This document shows positions 34,651 through 45,640 of a DNA stretch of 64,000 nucleotides, piece by piece. Both the position numbers and the translations under genes were made by a program. Source of the DNA: Flectonema sp. DT1601 (taxonomy: Eukaryota; Euglenozoa; Diplonemea; Diplonemida; Diplonemidae); contig OZ025855.1 of NCBI GenBank assembly GCA_964019425.1, positions 186,001 through 250,000 of the forward strand, given 5' to 3'. Positions within the stretch are counted from its first letter, which is position 1. Each line of letters opens with the position of its first letter. The notes beneath the pieces are model-generated. The model was given only the letters and a program-made list of their open reading frames with translations, was not told the origin of the DNA and made no database searches.

Positions 34651-35247
34651 TTACGACGGTGGAAGAACTTCATGAAGTCTCGAAATTATTTTTCTGTAGT
34701 AATTTGTTTCCAGAATGTGTTTTTCAAGGGTATCGAACTGCCGAGAAATGTACGCTTGTGAAATATTACCAATCATGTTATTATATAAAACTGATACTTC
34801 GTCGAGATGTTGACGCATTGACGTCACGTCCTCATCTTCGATAGCGTCCTCTACCTCCATTCTTATTGAAAGAACTGATTTTATAAAGTCGGGGGATACT
34901 ATTTTATTAATTTCATCTCCTCTGTTCTCATCGAATATATCTCTGCCTGTTTCATGTCGGAGGAGGGCAACAGCTCGTAAGAAATCATCAGTTATTTCAT
35001 TGTAAGAATCGTTGCACCTTGCGCTCGCTTCTTCAAGTAGCTCTTTTACGTCTGTCGGTTCTGAAGCTGCTCTGTCTGGGTGGAGGATCATTTGCATTTT
35101 TCTCATTTTAGTTTTTAAATCATCTTTTGAGATTTCAAAGCTTGGAGATGACTCGAAAGTTTCAAAACAATTTCCGCTTCCGAGCACTCGTTTCGCAAGC
35201 GCAACACCACCTGATTCGAACCGACGAGATATTCTGCGTAATAGCAT
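34651..35247 (-). CDS. HSCB: HSCB/HSC20 mitochondrial Fe-S J-domain co-chaperone
   Basis: A 198-residue intron-free gene. The start MLLRRISRRFESGG is Arg-rich and fits a mitochondrial presequence. The J-domain runs from ~28 to ~100 with HPD in MILHPDRAA and an HSCB-type YNEI helix. The C-terminal three-helix HSCB domain contains DFIKSVLSIRMEVEDA and the family's final RQFDTLEKHI helix. HSCB delivers ISCU to mitochondrial HSP70 for Fe-S cluster transfer. The N-terminal Cys pairs of animal HSCB are absent. The stop lies 110 bases upstream of the CEP41 start codon, an unusually tight spacing. Confidence 0.9.
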   Translation of the reverse strand: MLLRRISRRFESGGVALAKRVLGSGNCFETFESSPSFEISKDDLKTKMRKMQMILHPDRAASEPTDVKELLEEASARCNDSYNEITDDFLRAVALLRHETGRDIFDENRGDEINKIVSPDFIKSVLSIRMEVEDAIEDEDVTSMRQHLDEVSVLYNNMIGNISQAYISRQFDTLEKHILETNYYRKIISRLHEVLPPS

Positions 35248-35710
35248 TTTCTTTTCTTTTTTCTTTAGCGATGAGCGTCTTTATAATAAAAAAATAACAT
35301 AACAAAAAAAAATTAATCGAACTTAATTTTAACTAAGATGCGGCTATTAACAATTTTGCAATAAATAAATTAAAAAAAAAAAAAAATTGGGGTTTTTTAA
35401 AAAAAAATTTTAAAAAAAATGGAAAAATCTCATCTCAGGAAGAGAAGAGATATTGTAAATTAAATTACCATGAACGCTGCACTGAAGACAAACGTTTAGA
35501 AAATGCTGAGTGTAGTCAACAGAAGAAGTGTGAACAAATTACGTAAGTAGTAACTCTCCCTCTCTGTACTTGTCTCCAATTTAATAAACCGGTGGTACGA
35601 ACTTGTTGATATCTGGTAGATAATAAATAGTTGGGAAGTGTTGCTGTTTTTTATGTTATTTAGAAAAACATGAGTTGAGACTTTGATTTAATAAACAATA
35701 AAAGAAGACA
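35248..35710. other. Intergenic spacer
   Basis: AT-rich with an A run near 35375 followed by T and A blocks. It separates the CFAP61 stop from the HSCB start. No gene is seen. Confidence 0.55.
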
Positions 35711-38700
35711 CTATACCTTGTTATTATGAAGAAATTTAATTATTTCTTCTTCAATAAGTTTTCTAGTTTCAGAGCCATCGACAGTGACCGACTCCAGCAG
35801 AGTCCTTCGAGAAGACTCGTCAATTTCTTCGAGTCCGTTTTTCTCAACGTACTCTTTGATCACGTGGCGTAATCTTTTAGTTTCATCGTGGTTGGCTAAT
35901 TGTTCTCTCAGATCACTAAAAAATGATGGAAATCGTGAATAATACAACGCATAGGCCCACTGTTTTTTTTTTTTTTTTTTTTAATGAAAAAGAACGTGAA
36001 CCATTAGAAAGACAAACAAACCTTGCTTCGTAGATATTTCAACAGGTCTAATGTAGATTGGTCCTGACCATTTTTACTCTGTTCGTATGCGTAGACTATG
36101 TTCAGAAGCGATTCAGGGAAGCCTACTAAAGTTTGTAAGTTATGGACTTCTACCTCCTCAGAACCAAAGTATGAGATCGCCTCAATATATTTATTTGATC
36201 CAATAGAAATCCTCATGTAATTATCTCCTCTCGCGTTCGATGATGTGAGATGACGACAACGACCAGCTACTTCTGAATAAGCAGCTGTGCAACATCTAAA
36301 GAAATGAAATTGGTTTGGAAGTTGTACTCTACAAGAAATCTTTTCATTATAAACTGGAAGTGTTTTTGGTATTTTTAAACCGTCTGGAGGTTCTGATTCA
36401 CCTCTTGTTGTTTCAACGTCAGTCGCATTGTTTTGTTCTTCCTCATCAGGTTGCTCTTCTTGGAATTCTTCGACACCAATGAATCCGAGAACTGCTTGTG
36501 CAAATTTCCTACCAACTTCTAACGGGTTGAAAGTTTCGAATTCCTCACTTGGTCCAAACCTACCACTGAACATAGCAATTGGGCCTACAGCGTATATATG
36601 AGGATCGGTCGTGCGGTAGTTGTACTTAACGATGACTCTTCCGTCGAATACAATAGATCTCTTGTTTAAGGCTGATAATATCTGAGAATCAATATCCTTC
36701 TCATGGCAATAAATAAACATCGTTGAAGGTATCTCAACTATCTTCTTCTTTTGATCATCTCGTGAATCAGATCGAGAGCAGATGTAAACCGAAGAAAGAT
36801 TTTGATCTTCGTCATAATCCATCCTCTCTAAAACATAATTTTTATAAGTTTTCGCACCGAGAGACTCCATGAGCTTATCAACTTTTATATCCACCAACGG
36901 ATCATCAAAAATAGCATCTCCCTCGTTTGATGTATCCTCTGGAGATACAACAACAAGGCGACTTGGCGATAATCCTATTTGAGTTAAACTGGTAGCGACA
37001 TTATAAACTTTAGTACCCGATCCGTATATGATAGCGTTCGATAACTCGTCTTCGTATGCTTCAGATTCCCTGACGTGTTGTTTTATTTTATGAATTTGAG
37101 ATGAATTACTCAACTCAAACATTCCATTCTTCGCGAGGTGTTTGGACGCTAATTCTTTTGGTAATGAATACTGCCTTCCCGCAGTTATTATTAAATGATC
37201 GTAAGGTTCAATGAAACCGTTGTCAGTGACGATGTATTTTTCGGTTCTCTCAAAATCGATCATCGTGCCTTCGATGATTCTTACTTTTCCACCTGTTCTA
37301 AATAACATGTACTCTCGCTCTAGCCATGTCAGAGTATCGACTGACCAACTTTCCGATTCAACAGCTGGGTGATCAGGGATACCATCTCTGGAGACCATCA
37401 CGATATTTGCGATGTGTAAAAATGGAATTTTAAGCCATTCATATATAGCAGCCAATCCCGTAGTAGATGCTCCGACAACAACCAATCTGGAATAGATCTT
37501 AGTGATGTCATCTGATAATTGTTTCTTTGATATGAAATGAAGACAAAGCAACTCCTCATCTTCACCCTCTCCAGGAGGTTGGTTTGGCAATTCCATAATC
37601 CGACGAGGCATTGCCAGTATGAGTTCAGCTAATAATGGTTGAGATGCTTCATCAGCAACTCCTAAACAATAATACGCTACTTGGGTTTTAGTCTGTCGAA
37701 GTATTTCTCTAATGAATGTTCGAACTCTATTTCTATATGTAGGAATAACATAAAATTGAGTTATAAGAAGAGCCGGCATCGTAGAGGAGAGTTGAGCACC
37801 ACAATCAGGAGCATCTTTATTGATGTCAGTAGCGGCGTAGTCAGGTTGTCCATCTGGAACGAAGTTCACGACGGAGTCTAATTCAAAGTTTCCTCTCAGA
37901 GAATGTATTTCTTCGCTAGCTAGTATTCTTATAAGTGTCATTCCTACAGCCTTTCCCTCATCAACAAGAGTAAAGGAATACACCAGAGAGTCTTTATAAC
38001 TCGGAGTTTGATGACTAACTGCTTCTCTTAATAGATCACCCATCTCACGAGTACATTCTAAACTTAGTTCAGATTGAGATTCCAGAACTGAGTCTAATTG
38101 AGAGAAATCAGCTTCACTTGAACGTCGTACAACAGTAGGAGATAAACAAGTTCTACTTAGTAACCAAATACCGTTAGGAAGTGTTAATCCTTGTTTTAAG
38201 GGAATATAAGAAAAGTCGTGTAAAAGTGCATGCTCTGTTGTCGTATGTGGTAAAGATATGTAGCAATATTCGCAACTTGGAAACTCTGCGAAGGCTGGTC
38301 GGATGAACGAGTCTGCTCTGTTTTCATAAGTTGGATTTAAATAAAAAAAAGTTACTTGAAAACTATTTGGTGTTGCTGCAGCTCGAGATGTGTCTCTGTC
38401 ACTTGCATGTCTCAGTTTTTGATATACGTCAGTATTGTAATTCTTTGTAACATAACCCTGCTTCTCTATCCCACCCGACATACACATCAGACCAATAATT
38501 TGACGAGTTTCTGGATCTTCAGCGACCAGCACAGACTGATGTTCATTCTGATTTTCAAGAGTTTCGTCTAAAAAGAATTCCTCTGGCGGAGTAGTAAGTA
38601 CGCCGTCACCCCCCTGCAAGAGAGGCATCAAATCATCGAAATCTTCAACCAGACCTTTTCTTATTATTAAGTTTGGAAGAAAATCTGTTTTCAAACAGAA

Positions 38701-39219
38701 ATATAAACTCATCGACCCACTACTCTCCTTTGGTGATACTCTTTGAAGTACTGTAGTTAAAGGTGGGAATATCCCGTGTGATGTCGCAACTGCAAATAGA
38801 AAGTACGAAATAGTTGGAACCGTAGTAGCGATGACTTTCATAATCTGAGAGAGTGCGAGTGGTGCATATGTCTGGCTGGTTATTAAAACGGAAAGCCATA
38901 AAGTATTTGATGGGTTTAGGTCTTCTAATTTTCCAGTTTCGAAATTCCTTTTAAGCCATGTTTCCCATGAGTCTGATGGGATGGCCTCACTCGCTTGAGT
39001 GCTATTGGGCGAGTCGTTGCAGGAAGCGAATCCAACTAATTTTCCCTCCTCATCTTCTGCAACGACACTTAAGAAGGATGTCTCAATCAGCATAGAAAAG
39101 TTAAGCGCACCATATTTTTTCTCCCATACATAAGTGCTTGTTGCTGTTCCTGACTCAGCCATCAGCTCTCTGACTTGTGGAATGTCGCTCTGTAACGCTC
39201 TTCTTACGGAAACCTCCAT
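35711..39219 (-). CDS. CFAP61: CFAP61 (calmodulin- and radial-spoke-associated ciliary protein)
   Basis: Exons 36022..39219 and 35711..35959 across a 62-bp phase-0 intron (GTTTGT to AAAACAG) encode 1148 residues (human 1237). Conserved features are the N-terminal EVSVRRALQSDIPQVREL; GNAT-like segments (for example VVAEDEEGKLVGFASCND and VLVAEDPETRQIIGLMCM); a central Rossmann-like, pyridine-nucleotide-disulfide-reductase-type region starting YSRLVVVGASTTGLAAIYEW; and a C-terminal NYMRISIGSNKYIEAISYFG. The last exon, WAYALYYSRFPSFFSDLREQ, continues the frame exactly. CFAP61 is part of the calmodulin/spoke-associated complex at the base of radial spoke 3 and is needed for ciliary beating. I chose Met at 39219 because TTTTTACACAG lies 19 bases upstream. 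Confidence 0.92.
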
Positions 39220-39737
39220 TGCGGGTTGGGTACCGTATTCCTGTGTAAAAATGATACTAGAGAACAATTTTTTTTACTAAAGCTAACAATTAACGCAACA
39301 AATATAGCGGCTGTGCACATTACGATGTGCAATAATGTAATCTTGTTAACCTTGCGAGATTTATTGACAAGTTTCTTTTTTTTTTTTTTTTTTTTTTGTT
39401 CTATTTTTTTTTTTTTTAAAAAACCCTTCATTCATTGAAGTTTGTTGATCAATCCTCGATTTCGAACTAAATTGATCGCTGCATTCGCAGCCTTGTGAAG
39501 AACTCACTAAAAGGATTACCTTTGCAGTATACATTATGAAGCAGGAGAATGAAAAAAAAAAAAAAAAAAAAAAAACGGTCGTCAATCGAAAAAGGTTTTG
39601 AAAGGAAAACATCGAAGTTGATATCTGATTAGGAGCAGTTTGTCAAGGCAAGTACTCAGAGCATACCTCAATAGAGAAATTGAAAAAAAACGTTACTGAA
39701 ATGATACAAAAATAATGATCACACTAAAATTCGCCGC

Positions 39738-39774
<37 letters not shown>

Positions 39775-40199
39775 ACAAACTGTACTAACACATTACAGAA
39801 CAGAGCATGTTGCACCGCCGCTATGTGAGAGCTTTACTACGAAAATAAAGCCTGATTGAGTCCAGTTTAAACTACAAAAAACAGACTCTTCTCTAACTAA
39901 TTTTAGACAAGAAGGGATACCCACACTCCAGAAACTACTATCTTAGCCGACTCTGAGTGGATCGTTAGGAACGGTTAGAAAAGATTCCTCGATACGATTG
40001 GGTTGAGTAATTGATCTTAATAAATAAGAAAGGCCGCGCACAACGACTGGTGGCAGTTAGGGTGCCGAGCCTGTGCCGCAGTGCCAAACCTAAGTATGAA
40101 AAACGAAGAGCTGAAGTCATGTACAACAACGCTTTTTCAACATCCCACCATGTGGGGGATCGACAACTAAATATAACACCACGTAATGCAACACAGAAG
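39220..40199. other. Intergenic spacer with homopolymers
   Basis: Contains several A or T tracts (39380, 39560, 39740-39769). A more GC-rich stretch at about 40020-40180 lies just 3' of exportin-T. On the minus strand it has an open frame after a TTTAG site (see findings) but no recognised product. Confidence 0.5.
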
Positions 40200-43100
40200 T
40201 TATCCTTGTTGCCGCTGTACGTTCTTAATTCCAACTACCCACTGTCTGACGAGATTCTTCATGGGTTTTGGTTCACTGCTTGCGAGTCCCTGTTTTATTT
40301 AATAATTGTAATAGTGATCAATACTTAGACAGCAAGACTAAGAAAAGATAACACACCTGTCGCAACATTGATACGTGTTGTGGAGGAAGGTCCCACAGCT
40401 GTTGGATCTCCACGACTACCTGTTCTCCTAACATTTTAAACAGCAGGAGATACAACCCGGCAATCTCTCCAACGATGGCGTAGCATTTTGCGTCATTTTC
40501 TCCAAAGTGCTCCTGTTTTACCGTGTGCAAGGTCATAGGTAGTACCTGCTGACCTAAAAAGTCTGAGAATCCCGGTAGTGAAGTACACCAGCTAGAAGTC
40601 ATCTTACTAATTGTCTGTTTGTTTAGTTGTTTTTTGATTTGAATGTAAGTTAACAAAACACAGAATATAATTCATACCTGATAACAGAGTTTTGCTATTT
40701 CCATTTCCGGATGAGAGACACAACCTTTGCCCAATGACTCTAAGATTTTACTAAGTAGAGGACGTGAGCGATCAGTTAAGAATATTCCAATACATTCTGG
40801 TTGCGAAGCTTGTACAAGCAGCGTGTAGTACGCACGGAGGAGTTCAAGATGTTCTCTGGCCTGTTCGCTTGTCATTAACGATGATTTTGACAGCCATGCA
40901 AAGTCAGTAACTTCAAAGACTCGCTGAATTAATTGAGAAAAGAATTCATCAAGCGGCTGAACGACCTCCCCTTTAATTCTTTGAAGCATCTGCGTCGGGA
41001 TCCGCACAACCTTCGCAATGTCACTAATGTCAGCATTGGCTGATATATTTCTGAGTAGAGGGACAATGTAAACTGTTACTCCAGGACCTAATAGGTCAAT
41101 CATTCTGTGAGCAAATAGAAGTGATTTCTCTCTAACTGCCTGTAGTCCACCATATATAGAAGAGGTGGATACAACTGTACTTGCAATGTTCTTCCACATC
41201 AGACATATTTCTTCAGGGAGCTTACCCATGGCAGGAGAACTCAAACCGCTGAAGCCCTTTGAAAGATTTGCTAAGTACATAATTACCTCAGCAACTTGTA
41301 CAGCAAGACTATCATGCGGGTTGTTTATTGCCATCTGCATGTGATCGTGAAGTGGACTGATGACAACTTGTAAATATCTCGCCAACTGATGATTAGCTTG
41401 GCTGTGATGTTCTGGATTTTCTGCGTTTCTTGGAGCAATCAGAATACCAAGTGTTTCATAGAGTGCACACTTTACAGCTGAATCTGTTGTTTGCTCAAGT
41501 AGCTTTTGAATAGAAGTTGTTATAAGTTCAGTCATGTCGACGAACAGGTGTCTCATTGACTTTGCCAAAGCTGAGAATGTCACGCATGCTTTCGCTCGTA
41601 CTTTCGTGTTTGGATGTGAAGCACCTGACTGACCCAACACCTGTTGTAGAAGGACGGGTCTGGCTTCACTAAAGTTACAGAAATATTGATAATAACGTTC
41701 AATCACATCCAAGTAAGCCATGCAAGCAGAGGGATGCATTACCGACTGCGCTAAGTTACTCTTAACCAACTCCGTCATCATAATACTAATGTTAGAGTCA
41801 TGTTGTTTGAAAAGTTGTCCTTTTGTCGTACCCAACTCATCACCGAATGTGTATAGCAATCTTAAGGCAGCTTCCGCAGCAGGCCATATTTCAGTTGGGT
41901 TGTGAGCATTGCGTATCGCTGATTTTATCTTTTCATGAATAAACTGCTCTGATAAATCCTTCTCCAAGAAACAAAGATTCTTAAAAACAATTAAAAGCTG
42001 TTTTCTCAGGTCTTGAAAATTATCTTCAAAATCACCAGCAGTCTCAAAATTATATCCCTGAATGTATTCTAGTCTTTTAGACACAGCAGATAATAATGTT
42101 GGGATGTGTGCTCTTGATAGTTGAGGATGCTTTTTAAGGAGCTCGACATACTTTCTGACAGAGTATTCACACACTCGGTGTGATATAGATGTTTGTTGAC
42201 ATAATAAGAGTTGAATAACCATTGGTAGGGTAGTTTCTAAAAGGCAGATTGGTTCCTCTGTACCCCCCTGATTAGCTGTTAAACGATTGCTGAGTACTTC
42301 CATTACCTCAAGAGTCACAACTTGACAAAGCTCTCCAACAGTACTTAGAAATTCAGTTCCATCTTCTTCATTAAAAATATCATCAGTCAGTTGTGGTCTA
42401 TACCGCGACAATACTTGTGACATTATACGAGGCATCGCTTCCGCCACACGTAAATTTCTTATTAATTGTAATTTTGCACTCGTATCGGCAATTCTTTTCC
42501 TTGATAACTCTACCAAACATGATACAGCAGCGACCCTCATATCCTCCTTCTCAGCAAAGAAATAAAAAAGATCAGTCCATTCTTTACTGCTAACCAGATT
42601 TATGTCTATCCACTCAAAGTATGGACACATTACCTGCATGCAGTATCTGACAATGTCAGGTCTGGTAGTATGAAGGTTAGCGATTATATTATACCACGTG
42701 TTGGCTACTTGGGGGATGCATGTAACTCTCATGGTGTCTTTTATTAGTGTGTCACGTTGACGTTGCATAGCGTCACGTGCGACGTCTCTGTTCACGATGC
42801 TGCTGTCAATATTTTGAAGTACTCTTAACCAAAGGTCAATAAGGTTTACACCCTTTGGAAGGAGTGCAAAGAATTGATCAAAAAATCCAGACCACCTACT
42901 TGGGTATCCAGAATATTGAAAGGCACACACCGTAAGTTGAGCAAACTTCGACTGAACAAAAAGTTGTTTTGGGAGTTCCAGCTGTGGGCATATTTCAGAA
43001 GCCCATGTTATTAGAGTGCTTTCGAATGATTGCTTTCCTGCTTCGGAATGATTGGAGTAGACTCCCCTCTCAATCAGCTCAATTAGAACTCCACAGGACC

Positions 43101-43377
43101 AAAAGACTTCTTGACTTGCGACTGGCTTTTGAAGAATAGAATGACAAAATGACCAAATCTGAGGATGGTCTTTCAAAGAAACTAAGTACCCTTCAGCTTC
43201 CTGTCTCAGAGAGATAGCAGATTGCGACATTACTGTCGGATCTAACGCTACTCTAACAGCTCTCGAAAAGTCATTAAAATCAGCGGTCGCACCCTCAACG
43301 TGTGGCGATTGAAATGGAGTTGTGGGTCCGCTGTTTTGCGGCGGTGTAATAACAGGACCTCCTTCCGGGGTAATCAT
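40200..43377 (-). CDS. XPOT: Exportin-T (tRNA nuclear exporter)
   Basis: Three exons, 40678..43377, 40357..40614 and 40200..40289, with 63-bp and 67-bp phase-0 introns (donors GTATGA and GTGTGT, acceptors AAACAG), give 1015 residues (human 962). It is an all-helical HEAT-repeat importin-beta-family protein. Diagnostic segments are NRDVARDAMQRQRDTLIKDT, MRVTCIPQVANTWYNI and CPYFEWIDINLVSSKEW, which match the exportin-T block around VWYxI and ...SWIDLxLIAN. The terminal exon ends LVRQWVVGIKNVQRQQG, a helix matching the exportin-T C-terminus. The protein binds mature tRNA and RanGTP in the nucleus. A Pro/Thr-rich extension precedes residue ~30. AAACAG lies shortly before the ATG. Confidence 0.9.
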
Positions 43378-44028
43378 TGATAAGTATAAGAAGTTACGTA
43401 TTACTGTTTAATTAATTCTCACGCGCGTTAGTGCATTGAAGGGGGGGGAGATGCGGAGAAGATGTCTGTGGGGAGGCAAAAAAACAGATAACATTAATCA
43501 AAAATACAAAACACTTCTGATTTTTCGCAGCTATTCGTATCTTCCATACGACTGTCATCTACCTGAAGGGGGGTTCGACGAATTATTATTTTAGCGATGG
43601 TTTGCACGGATAGAATAGCATCGCTCGTCTGTGCTGATGACTAGAGAAAATACAAAAAGAATAAAAATGATTACCTCCCCCCCATATGCATGACATCAAT
43701 ACCAATAATACTGCACCAAATAACGACCTTCACGACAGACACAAAAACAGGCTCTCATCTCAGATAATTAAAGAACGTATTGACTGGATTGGTGCAAGCC
43801 CACAAGAGTATCTGCCATATCAGCACGGTAGTGTAGTAGACTACCGTGGCTGTAACGGATAACGGGGAATTAGGGTTCGATTTCAAAGACAGATTACATC
43901 TTCTGTTTGCAGTCTAATCAAGTCGACTGTCGGCTACAGAACTTCCCTTATCTTGAGTTAGGTTCTTTGTAATCAAAGAATACTACTCAACATGGATGGC
44001 AGAGTAAACAGGATAATTCTCAGTTATC
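43378..44028. other. Intergenic spacer containing an rRNA-like fragment
   Basis: Sits between the OXA1 stop and the exportin-T start. It has a G run at 43441 and a C run at 43676, and encloses the 18S-like segment. No protein gene is visible. Confidence 0.6.
43806..43884 (+). rRNA. Isolated fragment matching eukaryotic 18S rRNA
   Basis: The stretch from GAGTATCTGCC through GACTACCGTGGC to ACGGGGAATTAGGGTTCGAT matches, with few differences, the conserved 18S segment that begins around TCTGCCCTATCA, passes GGTAG...CTACC and ends at ACGGGGAATTAGGGTTCGAT. The internal hairpin (CACGGTAG/CTACCGTG) is kept exactly. Similarity stops abruptly after TTCGATTTC, where intact 18S continues CGGAGAGGGAGCC. 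About 79 bp of an ~1.8-kb gene is therefore present, on the opposite strand to all host genes. It is a captured rDNA fragment or an rRNA-derived small RNA, not a working rRNA gene. Confidence 0.8.
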
Positions 44029-45640
44029 CTAAATCTTTGTGACATCATTTATTCTAGTTCTAGTTGCTTGTTTGAAGTCTTTCAAAGTCTGAACATTTTC
44101 AGAACTTTTGTACGCAATGTTGCCAACTCCTCCTCCAAACTTCGAGTTGCTGAATGCGGCTCCTGCTAACCAAGTGCGATAGTTGTGTGACCACTTAGCT
44201 GGTCCAGTTAGCTCCACGTCCTGTTTAGTTATTATTTTAAATTCAATCCATTACGGACGGGGGTAAAACCCGGACTTTTTTTGAAAAAAAGAGCCAACGG
44301 GGGTTAAACTTTGACAATGTAAAAACAGTAACAATTTTAGGTATTAAAAACAAAATTAATATCAAAGTACTTGACTAAAAAATATTTGTAGTTGTTAATC
44401 AAAGAAAATTACGTTTAGAAAAAAGAAAACATAAAAAGAGAAAACTATATTTTTTGTCTTACTGCAGTGGACCCCCCGTCCTTAATGGGTGGGTATTCAA
44501 GTCTGAGGACACTCATAATGCCTTGAAATTTAATTAACAAAGCGGAAATAAAGGACTTCCCCCGCTTTATTTCCACTTAAAAGGGGAACAAGCATAAATA
44601 TTGCCTACCTTACCTGATATAAAAAAAGTATTATTACATACAATGTTACTGCTAGGAGGTCTCTCGAGTGAAGGTACATTATACCATTCTCGGAATTTCT
44701 GATTTCTAAGCAGCAGTGGTTGGACGCACTGCATTACCGCTGCTGTAACGAGACCCAGAAGTACACCTGCATGTGTTCCTGAGAACATGTATCCCATAAA
44801 CAGGATAGCACTACGGGTTCCCCACAGTTGAAGGGCGTAGTACTTAGCCTTTTGCGGAACTGACTGAGCAGTTGTCATTTCTGCTCCCATTATCATAAAT
44901 GTAACAGATATGACTGGGAGTATACAATATGGATCGGCTTCTGCTAAGTTTTTAAACCAAAGAGTCCCTCCAGTTGCTACAGACTCCTCACTAATCATTA
45001 AGCATCTTGTGGAATAAAACACGAAGGCAAATGGTAATGCTGATGCCATCGTTAAGAAGTTCTTCCATTCTTTGAAACCACCTTTTTTATATAAAGCATT
45101 TAATTGAATTTTATGATTATTCTTAATCAGAGCCTTTTCCTTTTCTGATATTCCACTACCGGAGAGTGCTACTGTCTCTGATCGTTTCAAAGCTGTCAAT
45201 TCCCCTTGATATTTTTGCATTCTGACATTATTCCTAGCAGCATGCAATTGAACCGGAAGAGCAAGGATACGTAATACGCTTGATGTTAAAAAGATTGCAG
45301 CCCACCATTCGAATCCACAATTCTCATGAAGGAAGTAAAATAATTTTTCTAACCATCTAAAAGGACTGACAGTATCCATGACAGTGTCCCAGAGACCGTC
45401 GACAATCTCAAACATTGACTGCTCTGGTTCGGCTAATAATTCTTCGTCTTGAAGAGCTTCTTGCATTCTACGGACCTCTTCTGCCATTGCATCTTTTGCG
45501 GAAGTTGAACTTGCAAATCTCATCTGTGTTGATCTCTGAAATATTCCAACATGAGTAGTCCTCACAACTCGCAAACCTGCCACTCGGCAGATCCGACTGG
45601 CAATCATATTTAGTGATGAGCTGTTATTAGAAATTATCAT
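44029..45640 (-). CDS. OXA1: OXA1 mitochondrial inner-membrane insertase
   Basis: Exons 44642..45640 and 44029..44220 across a 421-bp phase-0 intron (GTATGT to CTAAACAG) give 396 residues. The N-terminus is Arg/Ser-rich and fits a presequence, with an alternative start at Met12. The YidC/Oxa1 core includes FEWWAAIFLTSSVLRILALP (first membrane segment), a Lys-rich matrix loop, ASALPFAFVFYSTRCLM, the hallmark GGTLWFKNLAEADPYCILPV, and two further hydrophobic segments up to AAVMQCVQPLLLRN. It inserts mitochondrially encoded proteins such as COX2 into the inner membrane. The second exon encodes a basic C-tail (DFKQATRTRIND), where Oxa1 contacts the ribosome. A competing donor, ATCAG|GTAAGG, lies 28 bases downstream, so the exact junction is slightly uncertain. 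Confidence 0.88.
44299..44413. repeat. Dispersed ~120-bp repeat, copy 2 (inside the OXA1 intron)
   Basis: Counterpart of 33103-33224, in the same orientation. It lies in the middle of the 421-bp OXA1 intron, and its arrival explains why this intron is longer than its ~60-100-bp neighbours. Confidence 0.85.

Noticed and set aside
35711-35947. Separate small ENY2/Sus1-like gene
   Set aside because: The frame has no ATG. It continues upstream in phase 0 through an AAAACAG acceptor to the CFAP61 donor AAG|GTTTGT, so it is the last CFAP61 exon.
40318-40656. Independent 112-residue gene
   Set aside because: Residues before an AAACAG acceptor are intron translation; the rest is exon 2 of exportin-T, flanked by good splice sites on both sides.
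44029-44217. Stand-alone 62-residue gene upstream of the rRNA fragment
   Set aside because: It lacks an ATG and follows a CTAAACAG acceptor in phase with the OXA1 donor, so it is the OXA1 terminal exon.
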